Positions 1-6,067 of a stretch of 6,510 bases of DNA are shown in pieces. The translations under genes and the position numbers were made by a program. Each line of letters begins with the position of its first letter. Position 1 is the first letter of the stretch. The stretch spans positions 1-6,510 of the forward strand of contig JALNVG010000140.1 of assembly GCA_023227685.1 (NCBI GenBank), given 5' to 3'. A model generated the notes under the pieces. The model was not told the DNA's origin. It did not search any database and saw only the letters and a program-made list of their open reading frames with translations. The DNA comes from Bacteroidaceae bacterium. GTDB taxonomy: Bacteria; Bacteroidota; Bacteroidia; Bacteroidales; Bacteroidaceae.

Positions 1-966
1 AAAGAATTGGTAATGGAGGATAAAGATCATTTTATCAAGGGTGTGCAATGTGATTTATGGACCGAATACGCTGCAACGCCCCTAATAATGGAATATCGTA
101 TGTATCCACGGGCTTTGGCTGTGGCGGAAACGGGTTGGACACCCGAAGGTGAAAAAAACTTCAAAGATTTTACCCGCAGGTTGGATAAGGCAGAGATTCG
201 TTTGGATAGTCTTCATATCAATTATCATATACCACTTCCGGAACAGCCGTATGGGTCGTGTAATCAGGTGGCCTTTGTACATTCTACGAAGCTGATTTTT
301 AAAACCACACGACCGATCAAAATGGTATATACGACCAATGGCAAGGATCCGACTCCTGATTCAAGGACTTATAAACGTCCTCTTACGATAAGGAAAAGTC
401 TGTTATTTAAAATTGCGTCCGTGCTGCCTTCCCGAAAGATGAGTGTCATCCGTTCCATCCGTTTGGAAAAAGAAAATTATTCCAAAGCTTACAACTTTAC
501 AGATGCCTCATTGGGTGTGGCTCTTAAAGTAATGAAAGATGACTCTCTCAACAGCAGAAAACTACCGGTTTCTAAAAAATGGGAATCTACATCGGCGGGC
601 GATTTTTTAGGTCTGCACAAAAGTGAACAGACCGACGAAAATGCTTACCGGCATCATGCTGCAGTAGCCGACGGTTATTTTTCTGTCGAGAAAGATGGTG
701 TGTACTATTTCTCTTCCGAAAACTCGGAAGTCTGGATCGATGGCTGGTTGCTTATCAATAACAACAATGAAATTAAAGAATACTCCCACCATGACGGTTC
801 AATGGCTTTGGCAAGAGGATATCATCAAATCAAAGTAGTCTATATAAGCAATATTACCGGTGGCTTTCCTTCGGCATGGAGTTCACCATACGTATTGATC
901 AGAAAATCGAATGAGAAGAAATTCGGTGTTGTCGGATCAGGTATGTTATGTCATTTGCTGAAGTAG
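1..966 (+). CDS. GH20 beta-N-acetylhexosaminidase-like protein, C-terminal part (5' truncated)
   Basis: Frame 1 is open from the first base to the TAG at 964-966, giving the last 321 residues of a larger protein. Fragment residues 1-78 match the end of a GH20 TIM barrel: G14-V-Q-C-D-L-W-T-E-Y23, then MEYRMYPRALAVAETGW and a late RL..L.INY segment. In GH20 enzymes the W and E of the WTEY motif line the sugar pocket; the catalytic D-E pair lies upstream, outside the window. Residues about 85-155 (YTTNGKDP...Y.RPL) resemble the chitobiase/hexosaminidase C-terminal beta-sandwich. Residues about 190-310 (ADGYFSVEKDGVYYFSS..S.VWIDG, then a GYH.IKV.Y strand) resemble a PA14-type domain, often carbohydrate-binding. 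The family removes terminal GlcNAc/GalNAc from glycan non-reducing ends; periplasmic or surface location is expected but its signal peptide is not visible. In-frame TTG/ATG codons near the left edge are internal, not starts. GH20 is confident; the PA14 label is likely. Confidence 0.9.
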   Translation, partial: KELVMEDKDHFIKGVQCDLWTEYAATPLIMEYRMYPRALAVAETGWTPEGEKNFKDFTRRLDKAEIRLDSLHINYHIPLPEQPYGSCNQVAFVHSTKLIFKTTRPIKMVYTTNGKDPTPDSRTYKRPLTIRKSLLFKIASVLPSRKMSVIRSIRLEKENYSKAYNFTDASLGVALKVMKDDSLNSRKLPVSKKWESTSAGDFLGLHKSEQTDENAYRHHAAVADGYFSVEKDGVYYFSSENSEVWIDGWLLINNNNEIKEYSHHDGSMALARGYHQIKVVYISNITGGFPSAWSSPYVLIRKSNEKKFGVVGSGMLCHLLK

Positions 967-982
967 TTATTGCTGGTCGTAA

Positions 983-1011
983 TTGAGCTTTTATAAATTG
1001 TTTTATGTTTG
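983..1011 (+). promoter_or_regulatory. Candidate Bacteroides-type promoter downstream of the GH20 gene
   Basis: TATGTTTG at 1004-1011 fits the Bacteroidetes -7 consensus TAnnTTTG, and a TTG at 983-985 lies 18 bp upstream, near the usual place of the -33 element. Transcription would start around 1015-1020 and run about 470 nt before the regulator ATG, so it would make a long leader or a separate small transcript. A match this short can occur by chance in AT-rich DNA. Confidence 0.35.
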
Positions 1012-1177
1012 TCTGTTAATAATATCATGCACAAAGATTTTATAGCGGAAAGGAGATCATTTTTTAATGGGAAAACTAAAAAAGGACCGATGATAAAGTC
1101 TATTAGTAAAATCGGTGCTTCTTCGAGAAATATTAGGTTGCAAGATACCTTTAAACTTTCAAAACGGATTGTTGTTG

Positions 1178-1292
1178 AAAAAGTTTATCCATTATTTAAA
1201 TGGAATACGATTTTTTTTTGTGATTTTATAAACTTTTTATGATATTAAGAATCTTGGAACATACAAAATATGTACTTTTATATAAACTTTTT
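1178..1292. repeat. Three exact copies of an 11-bp motif (ATAAACTTTTT)
   Basis: ATAAACTTTTT occurs at 1228-1238 and 1282-1292 on the + strand and inverted (AAAAAGTTTAT) at 1178-1188, with centres 50 and 54 bp apart. A degenerate copy (TTAAACTTTCA) lies near 1151-1161. The copies sit in the upstream region of the AraC-type regulator gene, so they could be binding sites for it or another factor. The motif is made mainly of A and T, so chance in such DNA is a real alternative. Confidence 0.4.
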
Positions 1293-1487
1293 TACGACTA
1301 TAAATATGAAATTAGTAATAAATTTTGGTACCGAAAAAATATATATTCTCAAAATGGAAAGTAGTATGATTTTAAGTAAAAAAAACGTTATATATAAGGT
1401 GACTGATATTCTGTCTTTAAATAATCTGCATTTATTAAGTACGAAGGCTACGGATATCAGTTTATTGGGTGCTTCAGCTTTAATACC

Positions 1488-2648
1488 ATGATACGATTAA
1501 TATTTCTTACCGATTTTACTGAAGCTTATGCGCGGTACCTGTTAAGGGGAATTCTGAAATATTCAAAAGGAAGAGATCCCTGGGTGGTTTGCCGTATGCC
1601 TCCTTCTTATAAGCAGCATAATGGAATAGCCGGTGTGGTAGATTGGGCAAAGAAGTGGGAAGCTGATGCTATTATTGCTCAATTTGATGTTGATGATGAT
1701 GTGAGTGCTTTTTCTGAAAACGGAATTATAGCATTGGCTCAGGATTATAAGTCCAGATTTCCCGGCATTCCTAATATAACAAGTGATTATCGTTTGGCCG
1801 GTCGAATGGCTGCTGATTTTTTCATTAGAAAGGGATATAGAAGTTTTGCTTTTTTCGGTTACAAAGATGTTGTTTGGTCTACCGAGCGTGAGGAAGGCTT
1901 TTATGAATATATTCAGGCGCAAGGCCTTGGTAAGAATTTCTATGAGTATAATAACGAGCAGATAGAAAATTTGTGGTATTATGACTCTGTTCCGTTAATT
2001 TCATGGCTCAGGGCTTTGCCTTCAACCACCGCACTTTTGGCATGTGATGACAATCAGGCAATTAAGATAACGGAAGTTTGTCGTACTATCGGTATTAAGA
2101 TTCCTGAAGAAATTGCGGTGCTGGGTGTGGATAATGATACTGTGGTTTGTAATCTTTCAGATCCTCCTCTTTCCAGTTTGCAGATGAATGTTGAGATGGG
2201 AGGATATGATGCCGCGGCATTAATCGAAAAAATGCTGAAGGATAAAGAGATGGTGCCTCCTGACATTTTTATAAAACCTTTGAATATTGTCAATCGTATT
2301 TCTACTGATATATATTCTACGGATGATCCTTATATCTTGACAGCCATAAAATTTATTCATCAAAACATTGTTGAGAAAATAAGTGTGAATGATATTGTTA
2401 AGCAAGTACCTTTGTCGCGCCGTTTGTTGGAAACACGGTTTAAAAAGGTAACCGGACAATCTATCTACCAATATATTTTAAATCTTAAGATGGAGCAGTT
2501 TGCCCAACTTCTACTTATAAGTAATGAGTCAATATCGGAAATTGCCTCAAGTGTGGGTTTCCTTGATTATAAAAATCTTGCACGACAGTTTAGGATTCTA
2601 AAGAAATGTTCTCCTTCGGAATATAGATTACGTAATAAAATAAAGTAA
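1488..2648 (+). CDS. XylR-type transcriptional regulator (LacI-like sugar sensor fused to AraC DNA-binding domain)
   Basis: This 386-residue protein has the two-part layout of the XylR subgroup of AraC regulators. Residues about 1-270 form a periplasmic-binding-protein-like sensor: an N-terminal strand (RLIFLTDF), a D100 Y R L A G R M A A D110 helix and GYRSFAFFG, followed by LLACDD (184-188), IPEEIAVLGVDND (205-217) and PPLSSLQMN (226-234), as in LacI-type sensors. Residues about 283-383 are an AraC domain with two helix-turn-helices, near 298-320 (ISVNDIVKQVPLSRRLLETRFKK without its first residues) and 347-380 (ESISEIASSVGF, then CSPSEYR). It has no signal peptide or membrane segment, so it should bind a cytoplasmic sugar directly and control nearby genes. 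ATG 1488 is chosen because the family-like sequence begins at once; no clear ribosome binding site precedes it, as is common in Bacteroidetes. It is transcribed convergently with the GH125 operon. The ligand is unknown: 'XylR' names the architecture, not xylose specificity. Confidence 0.92.
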   Translation: MIRLIFLTDFTEAYARYLLRGILKYSKGRDPWVVCRMPPSYKQHNGIAGVVDWAKKWEADAIIAQFDVDDDVSAFSENGIIALAQDYKSRFPGIPNITSDYRLAGRMAADFFIRKGYRSFAFFGYKDVVWSTEREEGFYEYIQAQGLGKNFYEYNNEQIENLWYYDSVPLISWLRALPSTTALLACDDNQAIKITEVCRTIGIKIPEEIAVLGVDNDTVVCNLSDPPLSSLQMNVEMGGYDAAALIEKMLKDKEMVPPDIFIKPLNIVNRISTDIYSTDDPYILTAIKFIHQNIVEKISVNDIVKQVPLSRRLLETRFKKVTGQSIYQYILNLKMEQFAQLLLISNESISEIASSVGFLDYKNLARQFRILKKCSPSEYRLRNKIK

Positions 2649-2717
2649 TGTGACTTTTTTGAGACGTTTTTTTTGATTTTATCCTCTTCAATAGGCTACG
2701 CGCATCCGCCTCGCCGA

Positions 2718-2817
2718 TAACAATAAGAGTTATTTCATTAACAACAAGAGTTATCCGGATAACATCAGTTCTTATCCGGATAACTCTTGTTGTTATTCGC
2801 CTAAACTCTTGTAGTAA
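2718..2817. repeat. Nested palindromic array of four 16-bp units
   Basis: Two direct units, TAACAATAAGAGTTAT (2718-2733) and TAACAACAAGAGTTAT (2739-2754), differ at one base and start 21 bp apart. They are followed by two inverted units, ATAACTCTTGTTGTTA (2780-2795, exact reverse complement of the second) and a weaker TAAACTCTTGTAGTAA (2802-2817), starting 22 bp apart. The array therefore reads unit-unit-centre-inverted unit-inverted unit. The inner arms also contain the self-complementary 12-mer TTATCCGGATAA, once on each side of the centre. It looks like a dispersed intergenic repeat; whether other copies exist in the genome cannot be seen here. Confidence 0.8.
2739..2795. terminator. Perfect 24-bp inverted repeat; possible bidirectional terminator
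   Basis: Bases 2739-2762 and 2772-2795 are exact reverse complements around a 9-base loop (CATCAGTTC). RNA from either strand would fold into a long stable hairpin. It lies 90 bp after the regulator stop and about 220 bp after the GH125 stop. No U-run follows on either strand, so it is not a standard intrinsic terminator; it may instead stabilise 3' ends or be purely a repeat element. Confidence 0.4.
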
Positions 2818-2846
2818 CAAATTTCGTTAGTTCTTTCTGAGAAATT

Positions 2847-2921
2847 TTGCATCGCAATTTTTTAAAATTGCGATGCAATTACCTGGTGTTTGCAATGCAT
2901 TTACTCTATGTTTGCGATGCA
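2847..2921. repeat. TTGCRATGCA array with exact 22-bp period and palindromic head
   Basis: TTGCGATGCA, TTGCAATGCA and TTGCGATGCA start at 2868, 2890 and 2912, exactly 22 bp apart. The first two 22-bp units agree at 16 positions, including the TTAC and TGT of the spacer. The first copy is also the right arm of a perfect 15-bp inverted repeat (2847-2861 and 2864-2878, 2-base centre), so a fourth, inverted copy heads the array. The sequence differs from the neighbouring 2718-2817 array, but the plan is the same: a palindrome plus extra copies spaced about two helical turns apart. It could be a protein-binding array, a structured 3' end or a mobile repeat remnant. Confidence 0.75.
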
Positions 2922-3018
2922 AAGTTTATTATCGGTTGCGGGGGATAGTTACTTTCCCTCATTTCCTCAGTGGAGATAATTGATATAATCAATTAAGGAT
3001 ATCCGATAAAAAGTCTTT

Positions 3019-4488
3019 TTATTTAATGCTATTAAGTAAACCTCCCTTACCTTCATTGACTAATTTCAATATTAATTCTCCGAACAAAGTATTTTGCCAG
3101 GCAAACCAAGGGCGTGTAAATTTATTAGGATTGTCTTTGTTGAATGATTCATGAATGAACCCTGTTCCTGCATCTGTGTCAAGCAACATCTTGATACATG
3201 ATTTGATTTCGTCATCGTTCTGACTTGTGAATGCTTTCATCATAATGCTCATGGGCCAAATCATATTATATCCTATGTGTGGTCCTCCGATACCCTCACC
3301 TGCTTTACCCTTAAAAAAGTAAGGATTATCTTTACTCCATACAAAGCGACGCGTATTCTGATAGATCGGGTCGTTAACGCTCATTATGTCCAAATATGGC
3401 ATAGACAATAAACTCGGTACATTGGCGTCATCCATCAACATGCGGTTTCCAAATCCATCAACTTCGTAAGCATAAATAACACCATATTTAGGGTGATTGT
3501 ATGTAGCATATTTCTTTAGTGCCGTATCAACCTCTTGGGCCAAGTCTGTACATTCTTTGGCTAAATCTGCATTCTTGTTGACTACTCTTAAAATTTCTGC
3601 TGCTTTACGAAGCGAGGAAACAGCAAAGAAATTTGAGGGAACAAGAAACTGAAGTGTTGTAGCATCGTCCGACGGACGAAAGCTTGAAGCAATTAGTCCC
3701 ACAGGTTTGACCGGAGCACCCAATCCGTCATTGTTTAAAGTATCCAGTGCACGGTCCGTAACCCGTAAAAAGTGATAAGGACCTACACCCGTTTTACGCT
3801 GTTGCTCCTTGAATGTCTTTAGTATATTAATTACTGCCTTTATCCATACATTGTTAAATATGCTTGTATCTCCGGTTACTTTCCAGTATTGATAAGCCAG
3901 ACGGATCGGGTAACAGAGGGAATCTATTTCCCACTTGCGTTCATGGAGTTCCGGTTTCATTGCTGTATCATCAGTTGTCCATCCCTTTCCCGTTGCTCCA
4001 TCATTAAATGCATTGGCGTAAGGATCAATGTTGATGCATTTTAATTGACAGCGAATGACACCCTCTATCATTTGTTTTAATTTAGGGTCTTTATTGGCAA
4101 ATTGTACATAAGGCCATACTTGTGCACCGGAGTCGCGAAGCCACATGGCATGAATATCTCCTGTATAAACAAAAGTATACGGTTGGCCATTTTCAATACG
4201 GTAATGTACAGTTGTATCCAGAGTGTTAGGGAAACAATTTCCAAACATCCATGAGAGTTTAGCATTGGTAAGCAATTTTTGGATAAAAGTAATTTCAGAT
4301 TCGATTGCCTTTGAGGTGAACAGTCGTTTCTGCAATGACGGACGATTATTTTTATATCTTTTAGTAACTGAATTTTCGATCTTTATCTGATCATTAACGG
4401 CAATGAAATTTGTTGCATGTAACTTATTGGTAAAAGGTACAATAGAAAGTGAAAATATTAATAATGGGAAAAAGGTTTTTTGTTTCAT
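3019..4488 (-). CDS. GH125 exo-alpha-1,6-mannosidase, periplasmic
   Basis: This 489-residue protein belongs to GH125 (formerly DUF1237), whose characterised members release mannose from non-reducing alpha-1,6 linkages with inversion. An N-terminal signal peptide (residues 1-25, K-rich start, hydrophobic core, likely cut after LHA) points to export. The (alpha/alpha)6-barrel part begins near residue 60. Motifs visible: GDIHAMWLRDSGAQVWPYV (110-128), GWTTDDTAMKPELHERKWE (169-187), FRPSDDAT (270-277), MDDANVPSL (352-360), GGPHIGYNMIWPMSI (401-415) and GFIHESFN (443-450), then FTRPWFAWQN (457-466). By spacing against the clostridial enzyme (acid Asp220, base Glu393, from memory), D274 and E447 are the likely catalytic pair; this is inference. 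It is the second gene of an operon: its ATG lies 7 bp after the stop of the sugar transporter, suggesting translational coupling. Likely targets are mannan or N-glycan mannose cores. Full length, with no sign of damage. Confidence 0.93.
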   Translation of the reverse strand: MKQKTFFPLLIFSLSIVPFTNKLHATNFIAVNDQIKIENSVTKRYKNNRPSLQKRLFTSKAIESEITFIQKLLTNAKLSWMFGNCFPNTLDTTVHYRIENGQPYTFVYTGDIHAMWLRDSGAQVWPYVQFANKDPKLKQMIEGVIRCQLKCINIDPYANAFNDGATGKGWTTDDTAMKPELHERKWEIDSLCYPIRLAYQYWKVTGDTSIFNNVWIKAVINILKTFKEQQRKTGVGPYHFLRVTDRALDTLNNDGLGAPVKPVGLIASSFRPSDDATTLQFLVPSNFFAVSSLRKAAEILRVVNKNADLAKECTDLAQEVDTALKKYATYNHPKYGVIYAYEVDGFGNRMLMDDANVPSLLSMPYLDIMSVNDPIYQNTRRFVWSKDNPYFFKGKAGEGIGGPHIGYNMIWPMSIMMKAFTSQNDDEIKSCIKMLLDTDAGTGFIHESFNKDNPNKFTRPWFAWQNTLFGELILKLVNEGKGGLLNSIK

Positions 4489-4495
4489 CGCTTAT

Positions 4496-5764
4496 TTATT
4501 TATGAGTAAGGAGTCTTTTTAATGATACGGTCTTGTTGTTGACTAACGGATGGGCCCAGAATCCGATGAAAATCATGTAGCATACAAAGATGGCAATTAG
4601 AAGCATAGCAATATGTAAATTGGTAAAATCAGCTATTACGCCGATAAGTAAGGGACCGACGGCACCACCGACGATAGCCGAGCAAAGTATTCCGGCAAAG
4701 GAACCAAGATGGTGTTTTGTGGAATTTAATGCCAGTGAGAAAATAATGGAATACATCATTGAGATGCTGAATCCCATAGCCGGTAAACAGATTACAGCAA
4801 GAGTTTTAGATCCGCAGAGGGATAAGCCCAACAGGATCAATGTGATATATCCCGAATATCGGAGTAATTTTCGGCTGTCAATTAATTTTAGCAGTATCAT
4901 ACCGATAATACATCCTATGGTCATTGATCCCCAAAAAAAACTGACTAGATGTGCGCCTTCTGTCTGCGGATTTACACCATATACTTGTGATAAGAATGTA
5001 GTCATATATATGGATGTACCTTGTTCCGTAGCTACATAACAAAAAATGCCAAGCGAGAATAGCCAGACAAATTTCTGCTTAAATAGCCATGAATATGAGG
5101 TCTTTCCTTCTTGTTCTTGTTCTTTATCTGTGGTGATTTGTGGAAATTTGCTCAATGAAGAGGCTGCTATCATGATCAAAAGTAATAAAGCAAACACCCA
5201 ATACAATGAAACCCAAGGCAAAGAAGGGGGTGTTATCTTACTCAACAGATTGATAAAGATGTTTTTAGTTTGTGCTACATTGTTTGTGTTCAAATTTTGA
5301 ACCAAATATGAATAAAATAATGGACTTAAGAAAGATGCTACTCCAAAAATAAATTGTGCGAGTTCGGCTATGAAAGCATAATTCTCTTTACCGGCAACAA
5401 TACGTTGGAGAGGATTTAGTACTGTTTGAAGCATTGCCATCCCTAAACCGATGATGAAGCATGATATGAGTAACATGGTGTAAGAATGTATACATGCGAA
5501 CATTAGAGTTGCCAGAAATGGTAACATGAAACCTATGATAAGAACAGTCTTTTCACCGTAACGGTCTATCATCAATCCTGCCGGAACAGACATGATAGCA
5601 TAAGCTATAAAAAAAGAGGTGGGAATGAATCCGGCCAATGCCAAGTTCTTTAGTCCGAAATTATTTATGATATCAGGAATTAACGGTCCGAGAATGTTTG
5701 TAATAAATGATATGGTGAACCAAAAGCACATGATTGTGCCTAATAGCAATATTCGGTGTTTCAT
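4496..5764 (-). CDS. MFS sugar transporter, FucP/GlcP-like
   Basis: A 422-residue inner-membrane protein with about 12 hydrophobic segments, in the fucose/glucose-galactose:H+ symporter branch of the major facilitator superfamily. Seen in sequence: the loop 2-3 MFS signature PAGLMIDRYGEKTVLIIG (61-78), QTVLNPLQ (113-120) with the NP pair typical of this branch, a hydrophilic central loop (about 204-230), YVATEQGTSIYM (243-254) with the conserved E, and GGAVGPLLIGVIAD (366-379). The frame stays open upstream to 5944, but those 60 extra residues are not transporter-like, and a -7 promoter box at 5799-5806 lies inside them, so I choose ATG 5764, which places the first membrane helix right at the N terminus. 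Start MKHRILLLG has only a weak ribosome binding site. It leads the operon with GH125 (7-bp gap), which makes mannose or another released hexose the likely cargo; substrate cannot be read from sequence. Confidence 0.9.
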   Translation of the reverse strand: MKHRILLLGTIMCFWFTISFITNILGPLIPDIINNFGLKNLALAGFIPTSFFIAYAIMSVPAGLMIDRYGEKTVLIIGFMLPFLATLMFACIHSYTMLLISCFIIGLGMAMLQTVLNPLQRIVAGKENYAFIAELAQFIFGVASFLSPLFYSYLVQNLNTNNVAQTKNIFINLLSKITPPSLPWVSLYWVFALLLLIMIAASSLSKFPQITTDKEQEQEGKTSYSWLFKQKFVWLFSLGIFCYVATEQGTSIYMTTFLSQVYGVNPQTEGAHLVSFFWGSMTIGCIIGMILLKLIDSRKLLRYSGYITLILLGLSLCGSKTLAVICLPAMGFSISMMYSIIFSLALNSTKHHLGSFAGILCSAIVGGAVGPLLIGVIADFTNLHIAMLLIAIFVCYMIFIGFWAHPLVNNKTVSLKRLLTHK

Positions 5765-5798
5765 TCTTGTATGTTTTATAAAACTTATTATATTTCGA

Positions 5799-5806
5799 CA
5801 AATATA
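5799..5806 (-). promoter_or_regulatory. -7 promoter box of the transporter-GH125 operon
   Basis: Read on the - strand, this is TATATTTG, an exact fit to the Bacteroidetes -7 consensus TAnnTTTG. It would place the transcription start near 5790-5795 and give a short leader of about 28 nt before ATG 5764. No TTTG sits at the ideal -33 distance; the nearest (5835-5832) is 25 bp away, longer than usual, which would suit an activator-dependent promoter. Confidence 0.5.
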
Positions 5807-5832
5807 ACAGAATTTTCGGTTTACTGTCTCGC

Positions 5833-5871
5833 AAAAAGCGCAGTTTAATCTTAAAAATACGCAAATTAACG
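5833..5871. promoter_or_regulatory. Candidate AraC-family operator (direct repeat, 20-21 bp step)
   Basis: AAAAAGCGCAGTTTAA (5833-5848) and AAAAATACGCAAATTAA (5853-5869) share A5, a GCA core and TTAA, in the same direction, with cores 21 bp apart. AraC-family regulators commonly bind two direct half-sites about 21 bp apart just upstream of the promoter. Here the repeat would span roughly -40 to -78 of the transporter operon, the normal place for an activator. Binding by the regulator encoded at 1488-2648 is inference; the half-sites are imperfect. Confidence 0.35.
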
Positions 5872-5933
5872 ATACTCGTTTTTTTAAATCATATATATTT
5901 AAATTCTTACGGGATAAAAAACAATGTTTATTA

Positions 5934-5961
5934 TTTGTTCTCAAGATTTTATTTATCTTTG
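5934..5961 (+). promoter_or_regulatory. Candidate promoter of the GH42 gene
   Basis: TATCTTTG at 5954-5961 matches the Bacteroidetes -7 box TAnnTTTG, and TTTG at 5934-5937 could be the -33 element, though the 16-bp gap is a little short. Transcription would begin near 5966-5970, leaving a leader of about 100 nt before ATG 6068. It is the only exact + strand -7 match I found in this intergenic region. Confidence 0.4.
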
Positions 5962-6067
5962 GACTATTCTCTTATAATTATTACAATAATGGGTTTGCAA
6001 AATTACTTGTTATGTAATATGTTTTTATAATAGAAACACAAAATCTTTTAATCAATTTGATAATATT

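Larger units (their letters stand above)
967..1487. other. Long AT-rich intergenic region before the regulator gene
   Basis: This 521-bp stretch separates the GH20 gene from the regulator. It is more AT-rich than the flanking genes. Two short open frames lie in it: 1009-1242 (TTG start, 77 codons) and 1270-1491 (ATG start, 73 codons). Neither resembles a family I recognise, and their amino-acid make-up (I, N, K, F, L) is what random AT-rich DNA would give, so I do not call them genes. The second ends in an ATGA overlap with the regulator start. No rRNA, tRNA, insertion sequence or strong rho-independent terminator was seen after the GH20 stop. The region holds one promoter-like box and a repeated 11-bp motif, listed separately. 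A leader or small RNA cannot be excluded. Confidence 0.6.
2649..3018. other. Convergent intergenic region packed with palindromic repeats
   Basis: This 370-bp space lies between the 3' ends of the regulator (+) and the GH125 gene (-). It opens with T-rich DNA (2655-2685), then holds two unrelated repeat clusters at 2718-2817 and 2847-2921, and near the GH125 stop an 8-bp inverted repeat (TAATTGAT at 2977-2984, ATCAATTA at 2988-2995). I see no coding potential. Placement between convergent genes fits a role in ending transcription from both sides, but neither large hairpin is followed by a classic T-run. Confidence 0.75.
5765..6067. other. Divergent promoter region between the transporter operon and the GH42 gene
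   Basis: This 303-bp AT-rich region separates two divergently transcribed genes. It contains promoter-like boxes for each strand, an operator-like direct repeat (5833-5871), and short inverted repeats: AACGA-TAC-TCGTT at 5868-5880 followed by a T-run, and TTTAAAT/ATTTAAA at 5883-5903. The open frame that continues upstream from the transporter start into this region (to 5944) is judged non-coding. Shared control of both transcripts by the nearby regulator is plausible but not shown. Confidence 0.6.

Noticed and set aside
1086..1116. ACCGAT/ATCGGT pair as the GH20 terminator
   Set aside because: Six-base arms with a 19-base loop and no T-run, 120 bp after the stop codon; unconvincing.
1009..1242. 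77-codon open frame with TTG start
   Set aside because: No recognisable family, rare start codon, and AT-driven composition; likely a chance frame in intergenic DNA.
2718..2921. CRISPR array
   Set aside because: Repeats are only 10-16 bp with about 5-12 bp between them, partly inverted, and no cas gene is present.
2977..2995. 8-bp inverted repeat as the GH125 terminator
   Set aside because: The stem is almost all A/T and no T-run follows in the - direction, so it is too weak to call.
4590..5039. 149-codon open frame on the + strand
   Set aside because: It lies wholly inside the MFS transporter gene on the opposite strand, whose protein is clearly conserved; this is an antisense shadow.
5868..5888. 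AACGA-TAC-TCGTT hairpin plus T-run as a + strand terminator
   Set aside because: The stem is only 5 bp and there is no upstream + strand gene to terminate; chance in AT-rich DNA is likely.
5998..6005. Second - strand TAnnTTTG box (TAATTTTG)
   Set aside because: No suitably spaced -33 element, and it lies about 235 bp upstream of the transporter start, with a better-placed box closer in.
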